This document shows, one piece after another, positions 1 to 8,706 of a stretch of DNA of 64,000 bases. Source of the DNA: Photobacterium chitinilyticum (GTDB lineage: Bacteria > Pseudomonadota > Gammaproteobacteria > Enterobacterales > Vibrionaceae); the NCBI RefSeq assembly GCF_004104355.1, contig NZ_RJLM01000013.1, positions 41,757 through 105,756 on the forward strand, in the 5' to 3' direction. Both the position numbers and the translations under genes were made by a program. Every line of letters begins with the position of its first letter. Position 1 is the stretch's first letter. The notes below the pieces were generated by a model. That model did no database searches. It saw only the letters and a program-made list of their open reading frames with translations, and had not been told where the DNA came from.

Positions 1-833
1 GTCAGGGTTGCAATGGTATCTTGCAAAATAGCCAGCTTCTCTTTCGCTGCCGGTAAATCAGCCTCGTTGATTTTACGCTGCGCAGCAAACAATTTTGGCA
101 TGTGGGCATAATTGAAAATCGATAGTCGTCCCGGCTTCAGGGTCAATACCTGCTCAAGCGTTTTGGCAAACAGCTCACGGTTCTGTTTCGGCAGGCCATA
201 GATCAAATCCAGGTTGGTCGAACGGAAGCCCAGCTCTTTTGCCCGCTCTACCATGGCAAAAATGAATTCTTCATCCTGCTCACGGTTGACCAGTTTCTGC
301 ACTTCCTTGTTAAAGTCCTGCACGCCAATGCTCAGACGGTTAAACCCTTCTGCACGCAGGTGATCGAGCATATCGAGGTCAATTTCTCGCGGATCCACCT
401 CAATACTGATTTCAGCATCTGAAGCGAAGTTAAACAGCTCACGCAGTAAGCCCATCAGACGGCTTACTTGCGGCTTGGTAAGGAACGTCGGAGTTCCTCC
501 CCCCCAGTGTAATTGGCTTACATTACGCTCCCCCAGCAGTGCGGCGCGCTGGCGGATCTCCTGCTCTAGGACATCAAGATACTGATCAGCCTTGTGTTGA
601 TGGCGAGTAATGATTTTATTGCATCCGCAGTAATAGCACAGCTTGTGGCAAAACGGGATATGGACATACAGTGAAAGGTTGCGATCAGGGTATTGCGCAC
701 ACGCCATATCAAATTCCGCCGGCGTAAAGGCTTCATGAAACTCAAGGGCGGTCGGGTATGAGGTATAGCGGGGGCCTGAGTAATTATATTTTTCTATCAG
801 TGCCTGATCCCAAATAATCTGCTCATGTGACAT
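1..833 (-). CDS. hemN: Oxygen-independent coproporphyrinogen III oxidase (partial)
   Basis: Radical-SAM enzyme that decarboxylates coproporphyrinogen III to protoporphyrinogen IX in anaerobic heme synthesis in the cytoplasm. The window holds the start and the first 277 codons; the C-terminal part (the family is about 455 residues) lies beyond base 1. The 4Fe-4S/SAM motif is visible as C62, C66 and C69 followed by C71, in the context FCHKLCYYCGCNK, with the same numbering as E. coli HemN. GGGTP follows, as expected for SAM binding. The ATG at 831-833 (MSHEQIIWDQ) matches the family N-terminus. No convincing FNR site was found in the 184 bases upstream. Confidence 0.95.
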   Translation of the reverse strand, partial: MSHEQIIWDQALIEKYNYSGPRYTSYPTALEFHEAFTPAEFDMACAQYPDRNLSLYVHIPFCHKLCYYCGCNKIITRHQHKADQYLDVLEQEIRQRAALLGERNVSQLHWGGGTPTFLTKPQVSRLMGLLRELFNFASDAEISIEVDPREIDLDMLDHLRAEGFNRLSIGVQDFNKEVQKLVNREQDEEFIFAMVERAKELGFRSTNLDLIYGLPKQNRELFAKTLEQVLTLKPGRLSIFNYAHMPKLFAAQRKINEADLPAAKEKLAILQDTIATL

Positions 834-1017
834 GACATATTTCCACTAGTGGTCTGGGGGATAAATTGCGAATGCCAAGTTTGCCATAACTTGGTAAAGA
901 TGTAGATATTTTACTTTTTACAGATAACTGAAATGATGACTAGCTCAGATATTGCCTTGGCTATTAGTCAGAAGCCTCACCCATCTGATAGCTTCAGTAT
1001 AGATGAGGCCTGTCATT

Positions 1018-1518
1018 CTAATAAACGCTTGGCGTGATCCCGGCTTTCAGCGTCAGAACCACATCCAGCTCGCACTTGATGTCGGCAAGCAAACGAGCTT
1101 CAGCTTTCATCCGGCGTAAATCCAGCTCCATCCGTTCTTTCTTCTGCAGAGCCTTTCTAGCATCGCCGCGCGGCATGTCTTTCACGACATGATACAACTC
1201 GTTCATCGCCGGATACTGGCTGGCAAAATCAACCTGTCGATCGCCCTGAAGCACTTCCATCAGCTTATAGAGACGGATGGCCACTTCTGACATATCGCAC
1301 TGATCCTGCTTGCCGGCTTCGGCAATAATGAGCACACTCTCCATAATATTGCTATTGCGCTCTTGAATTTTCTCGGCCTGCTGAAGGTTTGTCCGCTCCA
1401 GAAAGGCTTTATGACGTGCATTTTGCTGGTACAGTTTAAACAATAAGTAGCCGGCATACATTGCCAGTACGGCAACAATACTGCCAGCCAGTCCTAACCA
1501 AAGCGTCATATCCTGCAA
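1018..1518 (-). CDS. DUF2489 membrane-anchored protein
   Basis: Protein of 166 residues with one N-terminal membrane segment (about residues 5-27) and a charged, helical cytoplasmic remainder rich in Lys, Arg and Glu. It resembles the DUF2489 family of Vibrionaceae and relatives, which has no assigned function. The first codon is TTG, chosen because AAGGAG lies six bases upstream; the in-frame ATG three codons later is badly spaced from that site. It starts three bases after the yihI stop, so the two are probably co-transcribed with the methyltransferase gene. It lies upstream of hemN in the same direction, a gene order known from vibrios. Confidence 0.8.
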   Translation of the reverse strand: MQDMTLWLGLAGSIVAVLAMYAGYLLFKLYQQNARHKAFLERTNLQQAEKIQERNSNIMESVLIIAEAGKQDQCDMSEVAIRLYKLMEVLQGDRQVDFASQYPAMNELYHVVKDMPRGDARKALQKKERMELDLRRMKAEARLLADIKCELDVVLTLKAGITPSVY

Positions 1519-1521
1519 CGA

Positions 1522-2103
1522 TTACTCCTTATCGGACGAGCTCTCGCCTGAGTCCTCAAAAGGGTTCTCAAATGAGCCAAAATCCGAGTTTTCAAACTGC
1601 TCAAGCAAATCATCATCAGAAGAGATACCTGCTACCGGTGCAAAGCCATCAGCGGCTTCAGGTACATTGTCTTCCAGCAGACCCAGCTGGTTCATTAGCT
1701 GCTCGATACGATCCAGCTTCTGATCAACCTGCTTCTGCAGGCCAGCTCCTAGGTTTTCACCCGCTTCGATACGGTCAAGCAACACCATCAGCTGTGCATC
1801 GTTTTCCAGCATCGCCAGTTCCTGCTCGGCACTCAGGCGGCGCTCTTTCTTGGTTGTCGGCTTCTTGGCCTCAACAATCAGGGCGACCGGCTTCTTGCTG
1901 CCGTGGCGCGGATCTTTGCGTTTCGCCTGTGCTCTCGCATCTTCTGTCTGGACAGCCGAGTGACGGCTACCAGACTTCAGGCCTTTGCGCTTTTTGTCTT
2001 TCTGACGCTTACGCGCTTCTAGATCTGCTCTAGTCGTTGATTTTTGAGAATATTCTGCAGGACCTTCCGATCCTGGTGTACGGGTTCTTTTCTTACGGGT
2101 CAT
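1522..2103 (-). CDS. yihI: Der GTPase-activating protein YihI
   Basis: YihI stimulates the GTPase activity of Der (EngA), which acts in late 50S ribosome assembly. The 193-residue protein has the typical form: a very basic, low-complexity N-terminus (residues 1-75, many Lys/Arg) followed by an acidic C-terminus with the helical segment around LSAEQELAMLENDAQL. E. coli YihI is a little shorter (169 residues). Its ATG overlaps the stop of the upstream methyltransferase gene by one base (TAATG), implying translational coupling. Identification rests on composition, the conserved helical segment and gene neighbourhood. Confidence 0.88.
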   Translation of the reverse strand: MTRKKRTRTPGSEGPAEYSQKSTTRADLEARKRQKDKKRKGLKSGSRHSAVQTEDARAQAKRKDPRHGSKKPVALIVEAKKPTTKKERRLSAEQELAMLENDAQLMVLLDRIEAGENLGAGLQKQVDQKLDRIEQLMNQLGLLEDNVPEAADGFAPVAGISSDDDLLEQFENSDFGSFENPFEDSGESSSDKE

Positions 2104-2744
2104 TACTGGGTTTTCCTCAGCAAAATTACATCATTTCCAACAAACTCGACTTTCAGGCCATCGCGCTTTGCCAGATAGCGAAAAGTCTCGCGGCTGAAAA
2201 AGCTCACGTGGGTTGGATCGTTCTTGTAATGCCATTGCACAAAGGCATCTGCATCTGTTGCTAACTTGGTCATGATCCCTAGCCATCCGCCAGGTTTCAC
2301 CATATCTGTTAGCAGCCTCCATTCCTTCGCAGGCGTATAAAAGTGTTCAATTGCTTCTGTACAGGTGACAAAGTCATACTGCCTATCCAGTACGGCAGAG
2401 ACATCGGCAAAATACGGATCATATATAGCCATATTATACCCCATCTCTGCCAGCATCACGGACAGAGTCGGTCCCGGGCCACTGCCAAAATCCAGTCCGG
2501 AGCACGGTGACGCTCCCAGCCGCTCAACCAGCGGTTGGGCAAGGCGGTTCAGAAAACCACGATAGCCCTGATCGTCAGGGTTATTTTCATGCTGATCGTA
2601 GACCGCTTTTTCATCTTCCGGTGACAACAGCGCCTCAGGATCCGCAAAGATCAGCGCGCAAGCCTGGCAGCGAAAATACACCCGTCGCTTGTCTTGGTGA
2701 AAAGCATCGGCCGACTGGCTACTGCATAACGGGCAGAGTTGCAT
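2103..2744 (-). CDS. Zinc-ribbon class I SAM methyltransferase
   Basis: Protein of 213 residues that begins with a CxxC...CxxC zinc ribbon (CPLC near residue 4, CQAC near residue 30) followed by a Rossmann methyltransferase fold. The SAM-binding loop is LDFGSGPGP, and a later TEAIEHF resembles the post-motif region of the Methyltransf_23 group. The substrate is unknown. The start at 2742-2744 is fixed by AGGAG in TAGGAGACAGTTCGTC just upstream. The frame stays open for another 111 codons upstream, but that part crosses a transcription terminator and a CsrB-like RNA, so it is not coding. It heads a likely operon with yihI and the DUF2489 gene. Confidence 0.8.
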   Translation of the reverse strand: MQLCPLCSSQSADAFHQDKRRVYFRCQACALIFADPEALLSPEDEKAVYDQHENNPDDQGYRGFLNRLAQPLVERLGASPCSGLDFGSGPGPTLSVMLAEMGYNMAIYDPYFADVSAVLDRQYDFVTCTEAIEHFYTPAKEWRLLTDMVKPGGWLGIMTKLATDADAFVQWHYKNDPTHVSFFSRETFRYLAKRDGLKVEFVGNDVILLRKTQ

Positions 2745-2890
2745 GACGAACTGTCTCCTATTAACCAAAATGCTACACAGCACATATGGCAATTTGGCGT
2801 AAAATGAAGCCGGGTATAATAGCAGATTCGATCGAGAAATGTGCACTTTCGCACCAGATAGGCAAGGGCCAGAAGGGGCGTTGTAGAAAA

Positions 2891-3308
2891 GAAAAAAGCG
2901 ACAGGTAATCACCTGTCGCTCTATGGGGTCGCCATTGCTGGCTTTGATCCTGTCTAGTCTGTCCTTAACCAGTATATAAACATCCCGGTCTGACAATAGT
3001 CCTTTTGTTATTAATGCTTTCCCTGCCAACGTTGCTTGTTCTTCATCATCCTGATGAATTTTTACCGTCCGTGCCACTATTCCCTGTAACGTCGATCATT
3101 CCCTGACCGGCTTATCCATAAAGCTGTTGTCATCCTGACAACACAATTCACCATCCCTGTGGGTACACTTTCCCTCGCGCACCGTATTCTTCAGGCTACT
3201 TGCCTATGCCGTCAATGGCGCTTCCTATCCTTTGCCGCTCTCCCTGTCGACAACGGATACTTTACGCCGATTCAGCTCGGATACAAGATTGCCTCACACA
3301 CATACTTT
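2891..3308 (-). ncRNA. csrB: CsrB/CsrC-family regulatory sRNA
   Basis: About 418 nt of minus-strand sequence carries roughly sixteen GGA motifs, many as CAGGGA or CAGGATG, the classic CsrA-binding element. Two sit in obvious hairpin loops: TTGTCAGGATGACAA (3127-3141) and CATCAGGATGATG (3044-3056). A perfect 10-bp terminator hairpin with a U run closes the RNA at 2892-2920. A TAATAT box at 3315-3320 gives an estimated start near 3308. Family knowledge: these RNAs sequester CsrA and are switched on by BarA/UvrY (VarS/VarA). In E. coli csrC lies next to yihI and yihA, as here. Whether to call it csrB, csrC or csrD by vibrio naming is open; the 5' end is approximate. Confidence 0.9.
2892..2920 (-). 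terminator. Intrinsic terminator of the CsrB-like RNA
   Basis: Perfect inverted repeat AGCGACAGGT / ACCTGTCGCT (2897-2906 and 2911-2920) with a 4-base loop, followed on the minus strand by TTTTTT. Confidence 0.9.
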
Positions 3309-3406
3309 TCTGAAATATTATTTCAATATTAATAACCATATGATCTATATGGTAATGGTTCCAATATCCCATGAGTCTTTCATCATCATCGGCTAGCCTG
3401 AATGGC

Positions 3407-3418
3407 AGATCTCTTACA
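3407..3418 (-). promoter_or_regulatory. Possible UvrY/VarA (GacA-type) half-site upstream of csrB-like RNA
   Basis: On the minus strand TGTAAGAGATCT lies about 100-110 bases upstream of the presumed RNA start. TGTAAG is one arm of the GacA-family element TGTAAG-N6-CTTACA; the second arm is not conserved here. Upstream placement is usual for csrB-type genes. Inference only. Confidence 0.4.
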
Positions 3419-3502
3419 AGCTACTCAGCTATCGGCGTTTTTGCGGTGTTTATTGTCATTAAATTGCAAGCGCTACCGTCCCTCCTTAATTAGGCGGAAT
3501 GC

Positions 3503-3526
3503 AAAAAGGCAGCCGAGGCTGCCTTT
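3503..3526 (-). terminator. Terminator after cytochrome c4 gene
   Basis: AAGGCAGCC / GGCTGCCTT hairpin with a 3-base loop, flanked by A and T runs on both sides. It serves the minus-strand cytochrome gene 28 bases upstream. Confidence 0.8.
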
Positions 3527-3554
3527 TATTACACAATACTGGAATACTATTTAT

Positions 3555-4172
3555 TTAGTGTAAGCCACCTACGTACTGTGACAGGGCGGTAATTTCGTCA
3601 TCAGACAATTTTGCGGCAACAGAACGCATCATCTCATTGAGATCGTTACTACGCTGGCCTGCACGGAATTTATCCAGCTGCAGTTTTACGTACTCGGCAT
3701 TCTGGCCAGAAATTTTAGGGAAGCCAGACAGGCTGGTACCGTTACCACGAGGACCGTGGCAGGCAGTACACGCCGCAATACCACGCTCGGCATCACCAAA
3801 GCGATACAGTTGCTGGCCAATTTCGACCGAAGACTCTGGGGTCGTATTATCTGAAATAGGTAGGGTTGAGTAGTAAGCCGCCAGATCTGCCATATCCTGT
3901 TCGGTCAGAGGCATTGCCATCCCCCCCATAACCGGATCATTTCGGCCTTGCTTACCACCCGTCGTCATTGCTAGCTTGAAATCCTTGAGCTGTTTTTCAA
4001 GATAGCCAGGGTGCTGGCCGGCAATTTTCGGGTATTGCGCCATTATGCTATTACCATCTGCCCCATGGCAGGCTGCACATGTCGCGGCTTTCGCTTTTCC
4101 AGCTTCTGCATCTCCCTGGGCCCAGGCTGAGCAACTGGCAAGAAGAGTCAATATTAATGCTAATTTCTTCAT
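3555..4172 (-). CDS. Periplasmic diheme cytochrome c4
   Basis: Diheme c-type cytochrome of 205 residues that passes electrons to terminal oxidases in the periplasm. Residues 1-18 are a signal peptide (MKKLALILTLLASCSAWA, cleavage before QGDAE). Two CxxCH heme sites are visible, C32-C35-H36 (CAACH) and C135-C138-H139 (CTACH), each followed by a Met-bearing stretch (near 82-87 and 181-182) that could give the axial ligand. The tandem two-domain layout is typical of the family. The frame extends 27 codons upstream, but the start at 4172 is the one giving a normal signal peptide. It is divergent from engB, a conserved pairing in Vibrionaceae. Confidence 0.92.
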   Translation of the reverse strand: MKKLALILTLLASCSAWAQGDAEAGKAKAATCAACHGADGNSIMAQYPKIAGQHPGYLEKQLKDFKLAMTTGGKQGRNDPVMGGMAMPLTEQDMADLAAYYSTLPISDNTTPESSVEIGQQLYRFGDAERGIAACTACHGPRGNGTSLSGFPKISGQNAEYVKLQLDKFRAGQRSNDLNEMMRSVAAKLSDDEITALSQYVGGLH

Positions 4173-4330
4173 GACATTCCGTTTATAATTATAGAGCTTC
4201 CAGTACCACAAGTAATGCTCAGTTACATGGTATACAATGCGACCACAAACCAAGCACGGTTTTCATTCATTTTACACAATTTCACATAAAAGTAATCAGT
4301 CGACTACATGAAGACTTGACGGAGTTAACA

Positions 4331-4996
4331 GTGAATCAACCTCTCAACTATAGAAATACAGGATTCATCACAAGTGCACCGGACATTCGTCACTTGCCAA
4401 ACGACACAGGCGTTGAGATCGCATTTGCTGGCCGCTCCAATGCAGGTAAGTCTAGTGCCCTAAACCGTATTACCGACCAGAAAAGCCTAGCACGTACTTC
4501 CAAAACACCGGGGCGTACCCAGCTCATTAATATGTTCGAGGTCATCAATGGCTGTAACCTGATCGATCTGCCAGGCTACGGTTTTGCCCAGGTCCCGCTG
4601 GAAATGAAACTAAAGTGGCAGAGGTCACTGGGTGAGTACCTTCAGAAACGCGAGTGTCTACAAGGCCTGGTAGTACTGATGGATATTCGTCATCCGATGA
4701 AAGACCTGGATCAGCAGATGATCAGCTGGGCTGTCGAAAGCCGATTACCGGTATTGGTATTGCTAACCAAAGCCGACAAGCTGAAAAGCGGTGCCCGGAA
4801 AAAACAGCTAATGACAGTACGCAATACCGCACTAAGCTTTGGCGGTGATGTGGAGGTAGAGGTATTTTCTGCCCTGAAAGGCATTGGTGTTGATCAAGTG
4901 CGCCGCAAGCTCGATGAGTGGTTTGCCCCTGAGCTGGCCCGTCAGCAGACACTACTTGAAGACAATACAGAAACAGCAAACGATGATGCTGAGTAA
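4331..4996 (+). CDS. engB: Ribosome-biogenesis GTP-binding protein EngB/YihA
   Basis: Essential small GTPase of the TrmE-Era-EngA-EngB-Septin group, needed for 50S assembly and linked to cell division. All G motifs are present: GRSNAGKS (residues 34-41), TPGRT (59-63), DLPG (79-82) and TKAD (146-149). Length 221 residues, close to E. coli YihA. The start chosen is GTG at 4331 because GGAG lies six bases upstream and the N-terminus then matches the family; a TTG five codons earlier (4316) is in frame but lacks a ribosome site. Standing divergently from cytochrome c4 and followed by the spf region is the normal vibrio order. Confidence 0.95.
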   Translation: MNQPLNYRNTGFITSAPDIRHLPNDTGVEIAFAGRSNAGKSSALNRITDQKSLARTSKTPGRTQLINMFEVINGCNLIDLPGYGFAQVPLEMKLKWQRSLGEYLQKRECLQGLVVLMDIRHPMKDLDQQMISWAVESRLPVLVLLTKADKLKSGARKKQLMTVRNTALSFGGDVEVEVFSALKGIGVDQVRRKLDEWFAPELARQQTLLEDNTETANDDAE

Positions 4997-5043
4997 CTGA
5001 TAATTCGCGAGACGATGGCACTATGGACAGGGCCATAAAAATT

Positions 5044-5062
5044 CCCCACCTTCCAGGTGGGG
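5044..5062 (-). terminator. Minus-strand hairpin with T run (possible small transcript end)
   Basis: CCCCACCT / AGGTGGGG with a 3-base loop, followed on the minus strand by AATTTTTATGG. It has no annotated minus-strand gene directly upstream, so it probably ends a short transcript, perhaps one carrying the 17-residue reading frame at 5137-5190. Confidence 0.6.
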
Positions 5063-5136
5063 CAACGGGAGAGAAATAGGAGGTTTTTATTTTTGTCCTA
5101 AAAGGATCAATGAATTCCCTCACCAACGCAAGTTTT

Positions 5137-5190
5137 TTATCCTGATCCTGCTTGTTTTTTAACCAGCCATTCCTGCACCCAGCCCGCCAT
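5137..5190 (-). CDS. Candidate 17-residue small protein
   Basis: A 17-codon frame on the minus strand reads MAGWVQEWLVKKQAGSG. AGGTG lies five bases before its ATG. A plausible TATAGA -10 box lies further upstream on the same strand, and a terminator hairpin (5044-5062) downstream. The peptide is amphipathic with two Trp residues. I do not recognise it, and a frame this short could occur by chance; the surrounding signals are the reason to list it. Confidence 0.3.
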   Translation of the reverse strand: MAGWVQEWLVKKQAGSG

Positions 5191-5332
5191 TACCACACCT
5201 AAACATTGATTTTTACCCATTTGACGGTAAATCTATACTCAGTTGTTTTTTAGTGCAAATTAACCATGAAAAAACATCAAGTGCACAAGGCTGCTTATGG
5301 AATTTAATTACACTTTTATAAATATACAGGCG

Positions 5333-5363
5333 AAAAAAAAGCCACCCCAATCTGAGAGTGACT
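5333..5363 (-). terminator. Terminator of the candidate sRNA
   Basis: Stem of AGTCACTC with GGGTGGCT (8 pairs, some G-U) followed by TTTTTTTT on the minus strand. Confidence 0.6.
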
Positions 5364-5430
5364 ATTTCATGGATGTGTTGGCCAGCCGGTATAAAGACCC
5401 GCTACCAAAAACAAATATGAACAAGAAGCA
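5333..5430 (-). ncRNA. Candidate small RNA downstream of Spot 42
   Basis: A perfect TATAAT box sits at 5437-5442 on the minus strand. About 95 bases later comes an imperfect hairpin (5340-5347 with 5356-5363, including G-U pairs) followed by eight T residues, a good intrinsic terminator. The span could also encode a 22-residue peptide starting MHASCSYLF, but its ATG overlaps the expected transcript start. I recall that a second Vibrionaceae sRNA has been reported some hundreds of bases downstream of spf; whether this is it cannot be decided here. The 5' end is inferred from the -10 box. Confidence 0.45.
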
Positions 5431-5664
5431 TGCATGATTATACCCACCTATTGATAACAATTAAAGTAATTACTCTAATTTTTAGGCATGAATAGCTGAG
5501 GCCTTTATTTATAAAGGACATGCACCATTCAGCGGAAAAACGAGCACTTAAGTCGAACAAGCATCACTATGCATACTTCTTCGCCAGCATTGGGGCAGAA
5601 AAAGCCAGATAAGGGACTTTAAAAGGGGGAAAAAACAACAAGCGGGAGAATTTTTGGCGCCCAA

Positions 5665-5767
5665 TAAAAAACGCCCTGGTCAAAAGACCAGGGCGGCTGA
5701 ATCAGCCAAATCCAATAACGTGAAACAAAAGGTCTGAAAGATAGAACATCTTACCTCTGTACCCTAC
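5665..5767 (-). ncRNA. spf: Spot 42 RNA
   Basis: Recognised directly from sequence. The minus strand starts with GTAGGGTACAGAGGTAAG, continues TGTTCTATCTTTCAGACC and GGATTTGGCTGA, and ends in a GCCCTGGTC / GACCAGGGC terminator with a T run, matching E. coli Spot 42 along most of its length (103 nt here, 109 nt in E. coli). Family knowledge: Spot 42 is repressed by CRP-cAMP and acts with Hfq to down-regulate secondary-carbon and central-metabolism genes. Its position between polA and engB is conserved. A TACAGT -10-like box lies just upstream of 5767. The AT-rich upstream region may hold a weak CRP site. Confidence 0.97.
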
Positions 5768-5880
5768 GCAGATAACTGTATATCAATTGCACAGATTTGA
5801 AAAGTCATTTTTGTAATTTTTTTTCATCAAACCGTAACTAAATTTAGAATAACGTAATTTTACTATTCTTTATTTTTCAT

Positions 5881-5910
5881 AAAAAAATAGCTGACCTAAG
5901 CCAGCTATTT
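5881..5910 (-). terminator. Terminator of polA
   Basis: AAATAGCTG / CAGCTATTT hairpin followed on the minus strand by a T run, located 25-50 bases after the polA stop. Confidence 0.8.
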
Positions 5911-5934
5911 CCTTAGTTATAACATATAAAACAC

Positions 5935-8706
5935 TTAATGGGCTTCGTCCCAGTTCAAGCCGGCCCCTGCATCAGCTATCAGGGGAACATCCAGTTCAGC
6001 CGCAGACTCCATCAGGCTACGGATCTCAGCCGTCACACTTTCTAGCTCAGATTCCTGTACTTCAAAAACAAGTTCGTCATGAACTTGCATGAGTAACCGA
6101 ACACGGCCCACTTCTTGTTTCTCTACCCACTGATCGACCAATATCATCGCACGCTTGATGATATCGGCTGCTGTTCCCTGCATTGGCGCATTGATCGCCG
6201 CACGCTCTGCCGCCTTGCGACGAATGCCATTACGGGATTTGATATCTGGCAGATACAGACGACGGCCAAACAAGGTTTCCACATACCCTTGCTCGCTTGC
6301 TGTCGTGCGGGTACTTTCCATATATTCCAATACCCCCGGGTAACGTTCAAAATACACATTCATGTAGTCCTGCGCTTCGTTACGCCCCATATCGAGCTGC
6401 TTCGCCAAGCCAAAAGCACTCATCCCGTAGATCAAACCAAAGTTGATTGCCTTAGCACGACGGCGCTGCTCGCTGGTAACTGACTCAATAGGCAAACCCA
6501 GTATTTCTGCCGCCGTTGCTGCGTGAATATCTTTGCCATGCCTGAATGCATCCAACAACGCCTTGTCACCGGACAGATGCGCCATGATCCGTAATTCAAT
6601 CTGCGAGTAGTCGACTGCCAGCACTTTATAGCCGGTCGGAGCAATAAATGCCTTACGGATCCGGCGGCCTTCTTCGTTACGAACCGGAATATTCTGCAGA
6701 TTAGGATCGCTCGACGATAGGCGGCCTGTCGCAGTAACAGCCTGGTGATAGGAGGTATGCACACGGCCTGTCGCCGGGTTGACCATCTTCGGTAACTTAT
6801 CCGTGTAGGTCGACTTTAGTTTCGCCAGACTGCGATATTCCAGGATCAGTTTCGGCAATGGGTAGTCCAATGCCAGTTCCTGCAATACCTCTTCATTGGT
6901 TGAAGGGGCGCCTGATGGTGTTTTCTTCAGTACCGGTAATCCCATCTTCTCAAACAGGATCGCCTGAAGCTGCTTTGGCGAACTAAGATTAAATTCCTGC
7001 TCTGCAATCTCAAACGCCTTTTTCTCCAGCTCATCAAGACGAACGGCAATTTCTGCAGACTGTGCACTAAGCTGCATGCTGTCAATCAGCACTCCGGTAC
7101 GCTCTATACGTGACAGCACTGGTACCAATGGCATCTCGATATCTTCAAATACCGATTTCAGCTTCTCGTCAGCGTTCACCTTTTCTATCAGAAGATTATG
7201 CAGCCGCAGTGTAATGTCGGCATCTTCCGCCGCATATGGCCCCGCCTGTTCCAGATCAATCTGGTTAAACGTCAGCTGCTTTTTGCCTTTGCCGGCAATT
7301 TCTTCGAAGCTAATATTTTTGTGCTCTAGATAACGCAGAGCCAAACTGTCCATGTCATGACGACCGACCACACTATTGAAGACATAAGACTCCAGCATGG
7401 TGTCATATTGGATCCCCTGCATCTCAATATCGTAACGAGCCAGGATGCTGGCATCGAACTTCAGGTTTTGCCCCACCTTCATTTGTGCCGGATCCTCCAG
7501 CAACGGCTTAAGCTGTGCCAGTACCCAATCACGACTCAGCTGGGCCGGAACATCGAGGTAGTCATGGGCAACAGGCACATAGGCTGCCTTGCCTTCTTCC
7601 ACCGCAAACGACACCCCGATTAAATTGGCTGTCATATAGTCAAGGCCGTCGGTTTCAGTATCGAATGCTACCACATCCGCACCCTTCAGCTGTTCTAGCC
7701 AGGCATTGAAAGCAGCCTCATCCAGCACGGTTTCATAACCACTGCGATCTATCGTCGGTGCCACCGCTTTCTTCTCGGCGGCAGGTTGTGCCGATTGTTC
7801 ATCGGCAACAATTTTACCGTCGCTGCCATCGAGCATTTCTGCCAACCAGCGGCGGAACTGCAGCTTGCCGAACAGTTTGATCAGCTCATCGGTATCAGGC
7901 TCACCTTTACGTAGCTGATCAGGCGTCACATCCAGCTCAACATCCAGCTTGATCGTTGCCAGCTCATAGGACAAGTATGCCGAATCTTTATGCTCTTCCA
8001 GTTTCTTTGGCATCGTCTTCGAGCCGCGAAAGCCCAATGGCGGGATGGCATCAAGGTTGTCATACAATGCATCCAAGCTACCGATACCCGTGAGCAATGC
8101 CTTGGCAGTCTTCTCTCCGACCCCTGGAACACCCGGAATGTTATCCACTTTGTCGCCCATTAGCGCCAGATAGTCGATGATCAGTTCAGGACCGATACCG
8201 AACTTATCGACAACGCCGGCCGGATCCATAACGACATCTGTCATGGTATTGATCAAAGTGACGTTCTGATCTACCAACTGGGCCATATCTTTATCACCAG
8301 TACTGATCAGCACCGGCATATTTTCCTTGGATGCCTGAGTGGCCAGAGTCCCGATCACATCATCCGCTTCTACCCCGGGAATCGAGATCAACGGGAGCCC
8401 CATCGCCTTGATCACTGCATGCAACGGCTCAATCTGGCCTCGAAGATCATCAGGCATCGGCGGGCGGTTGGCCTTGTATTCCGGATATATATCATCGCGG
8501 AAGGTTTTGCCTTTGGCATCAAAGATCACGGCGATATGCTCAGTTGAAAACTGGCGCAACAAACTGCGCAGCATATTAACGACACCGAATACGGCACCCG
8601 TCGGCTCACCGTCCGAATTAGTGAAGTTCGGTGCGGCATGGTAGGCGCGGTAGAGATAAGAGGAGCCATCAATCAGGATAAGTGGATTTTCAGGGATAGT
8701 TGCCAT
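5935..8706 (-). CDS. polA: DNA polymerase I
   Basis: Replicative gap-filling and repair polymerase, 923 residues, three domains. The N-terminal 5'-3' exonuclease spans about residues 1-290 ([12 protein letters not shown] and GDKDMAQLV visible). The 3'-5' proofreading domain spans about 325-515, with its metal ligands kept ([22 protein letters not shown]). The polymerase domain carries motif A ([16 protein letters not shown]), motif B ([14 protein letters not shown]) and motif C ([10 protein letters not shown]). It is therefore a full-activity enzyme, unlike polymerases that have lost proofreading. It is followed by its own terminator and spf, and its promoter lies in the unusual GATC-rich gap shared with elbB. 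Confidence 0.98.
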   Translation of the reverse strand: MATIPENPLILIDGSSYLYRAYHAAPNFTNSDGEPTGAVFGVVNMLRSLLRQFSTEHIAVIFDAKGKTFRDDIYPEYKANRPPMPDDLRGQIEPLHAVIKAMGLPLISIPGVEADDVIGTLATQASKENMPVLISTGDKDMAQLVDQNVTLINTMTDVVMDPAGVVDKFGIGPELIIDYLALMGDKVDNIPGVPGVGEKTAKALLTGIGSLDALYDNLDAIPPLGFRGSKTMPKKLEEHKDSAYLSYELATIKLDVELDVTPDQLRKGEPDTDELIKLFGKLQFRRWLAEMLDGSDGKIVADEQSAQPAAEKKAVAPTIDRSGYETVLDEAAFNAWLEQLKGADVVAFDTETDGLDYMTANLIGVSFAVEEGKAAYVPVAHDYLDVPAQLSRDWVLAQLKPLLEDPAQMKVGQNLKFDASILARYDIEMQGIQYDTMLESYVFNSVVGRHDMDSLALRYLEHKNISFEEIAGKGKKQLTFNQIDLEQAGPYAAEDADITLRLHNLLIEKVNADEKLKSVFEDIEMPLVPVLSRIERTGVLIDSMQLSAQSAEIAVRLDELEKKAFEIAEQEFNLSSPKQLQAILFEKMGLPVLKKTPSGAPSTNEEVLQELALDYPLPKLILEYRSLAKLKSTYTDKLPKMVNPATGRVHTSYHQAVTATGRLSSSDPNLQNIPVRNEEGRRIRKAFIAPTGYKVLAVDYSQIELRIMAHLSGDKALLDAFRHGKDIHAATAAEILGLPIESVTSEQRRRAKAINFGLIYGMSAFGLAKQLDMGRNEAQDYMNVYFERYPGVLEYMESTRTTASEQGYVETLFGRRLYLPDIKSRNGIRRKAAERAAINAPMQGTAADIIKRAMILVDQWVEKQEVGRVRLLMQVHDELVFEVQESELESVTAEIRSLMESAAELDVPLIADAGAGLNWDEAH

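Noticed and set aside
2745-3077. 111-codon N-terminal extension of the methyltransferase
   Set aside because: It crosses a perfect terminator and the CsrB-like RNA, while a strong ribosome site marks the start at 2744.
5400-5434. 22-residue frame starting MHASCSYLF
   Set aside because: Its ATG lies at the expected transcript start with no room for a ribosome site; the span is better explained as an sRNA.
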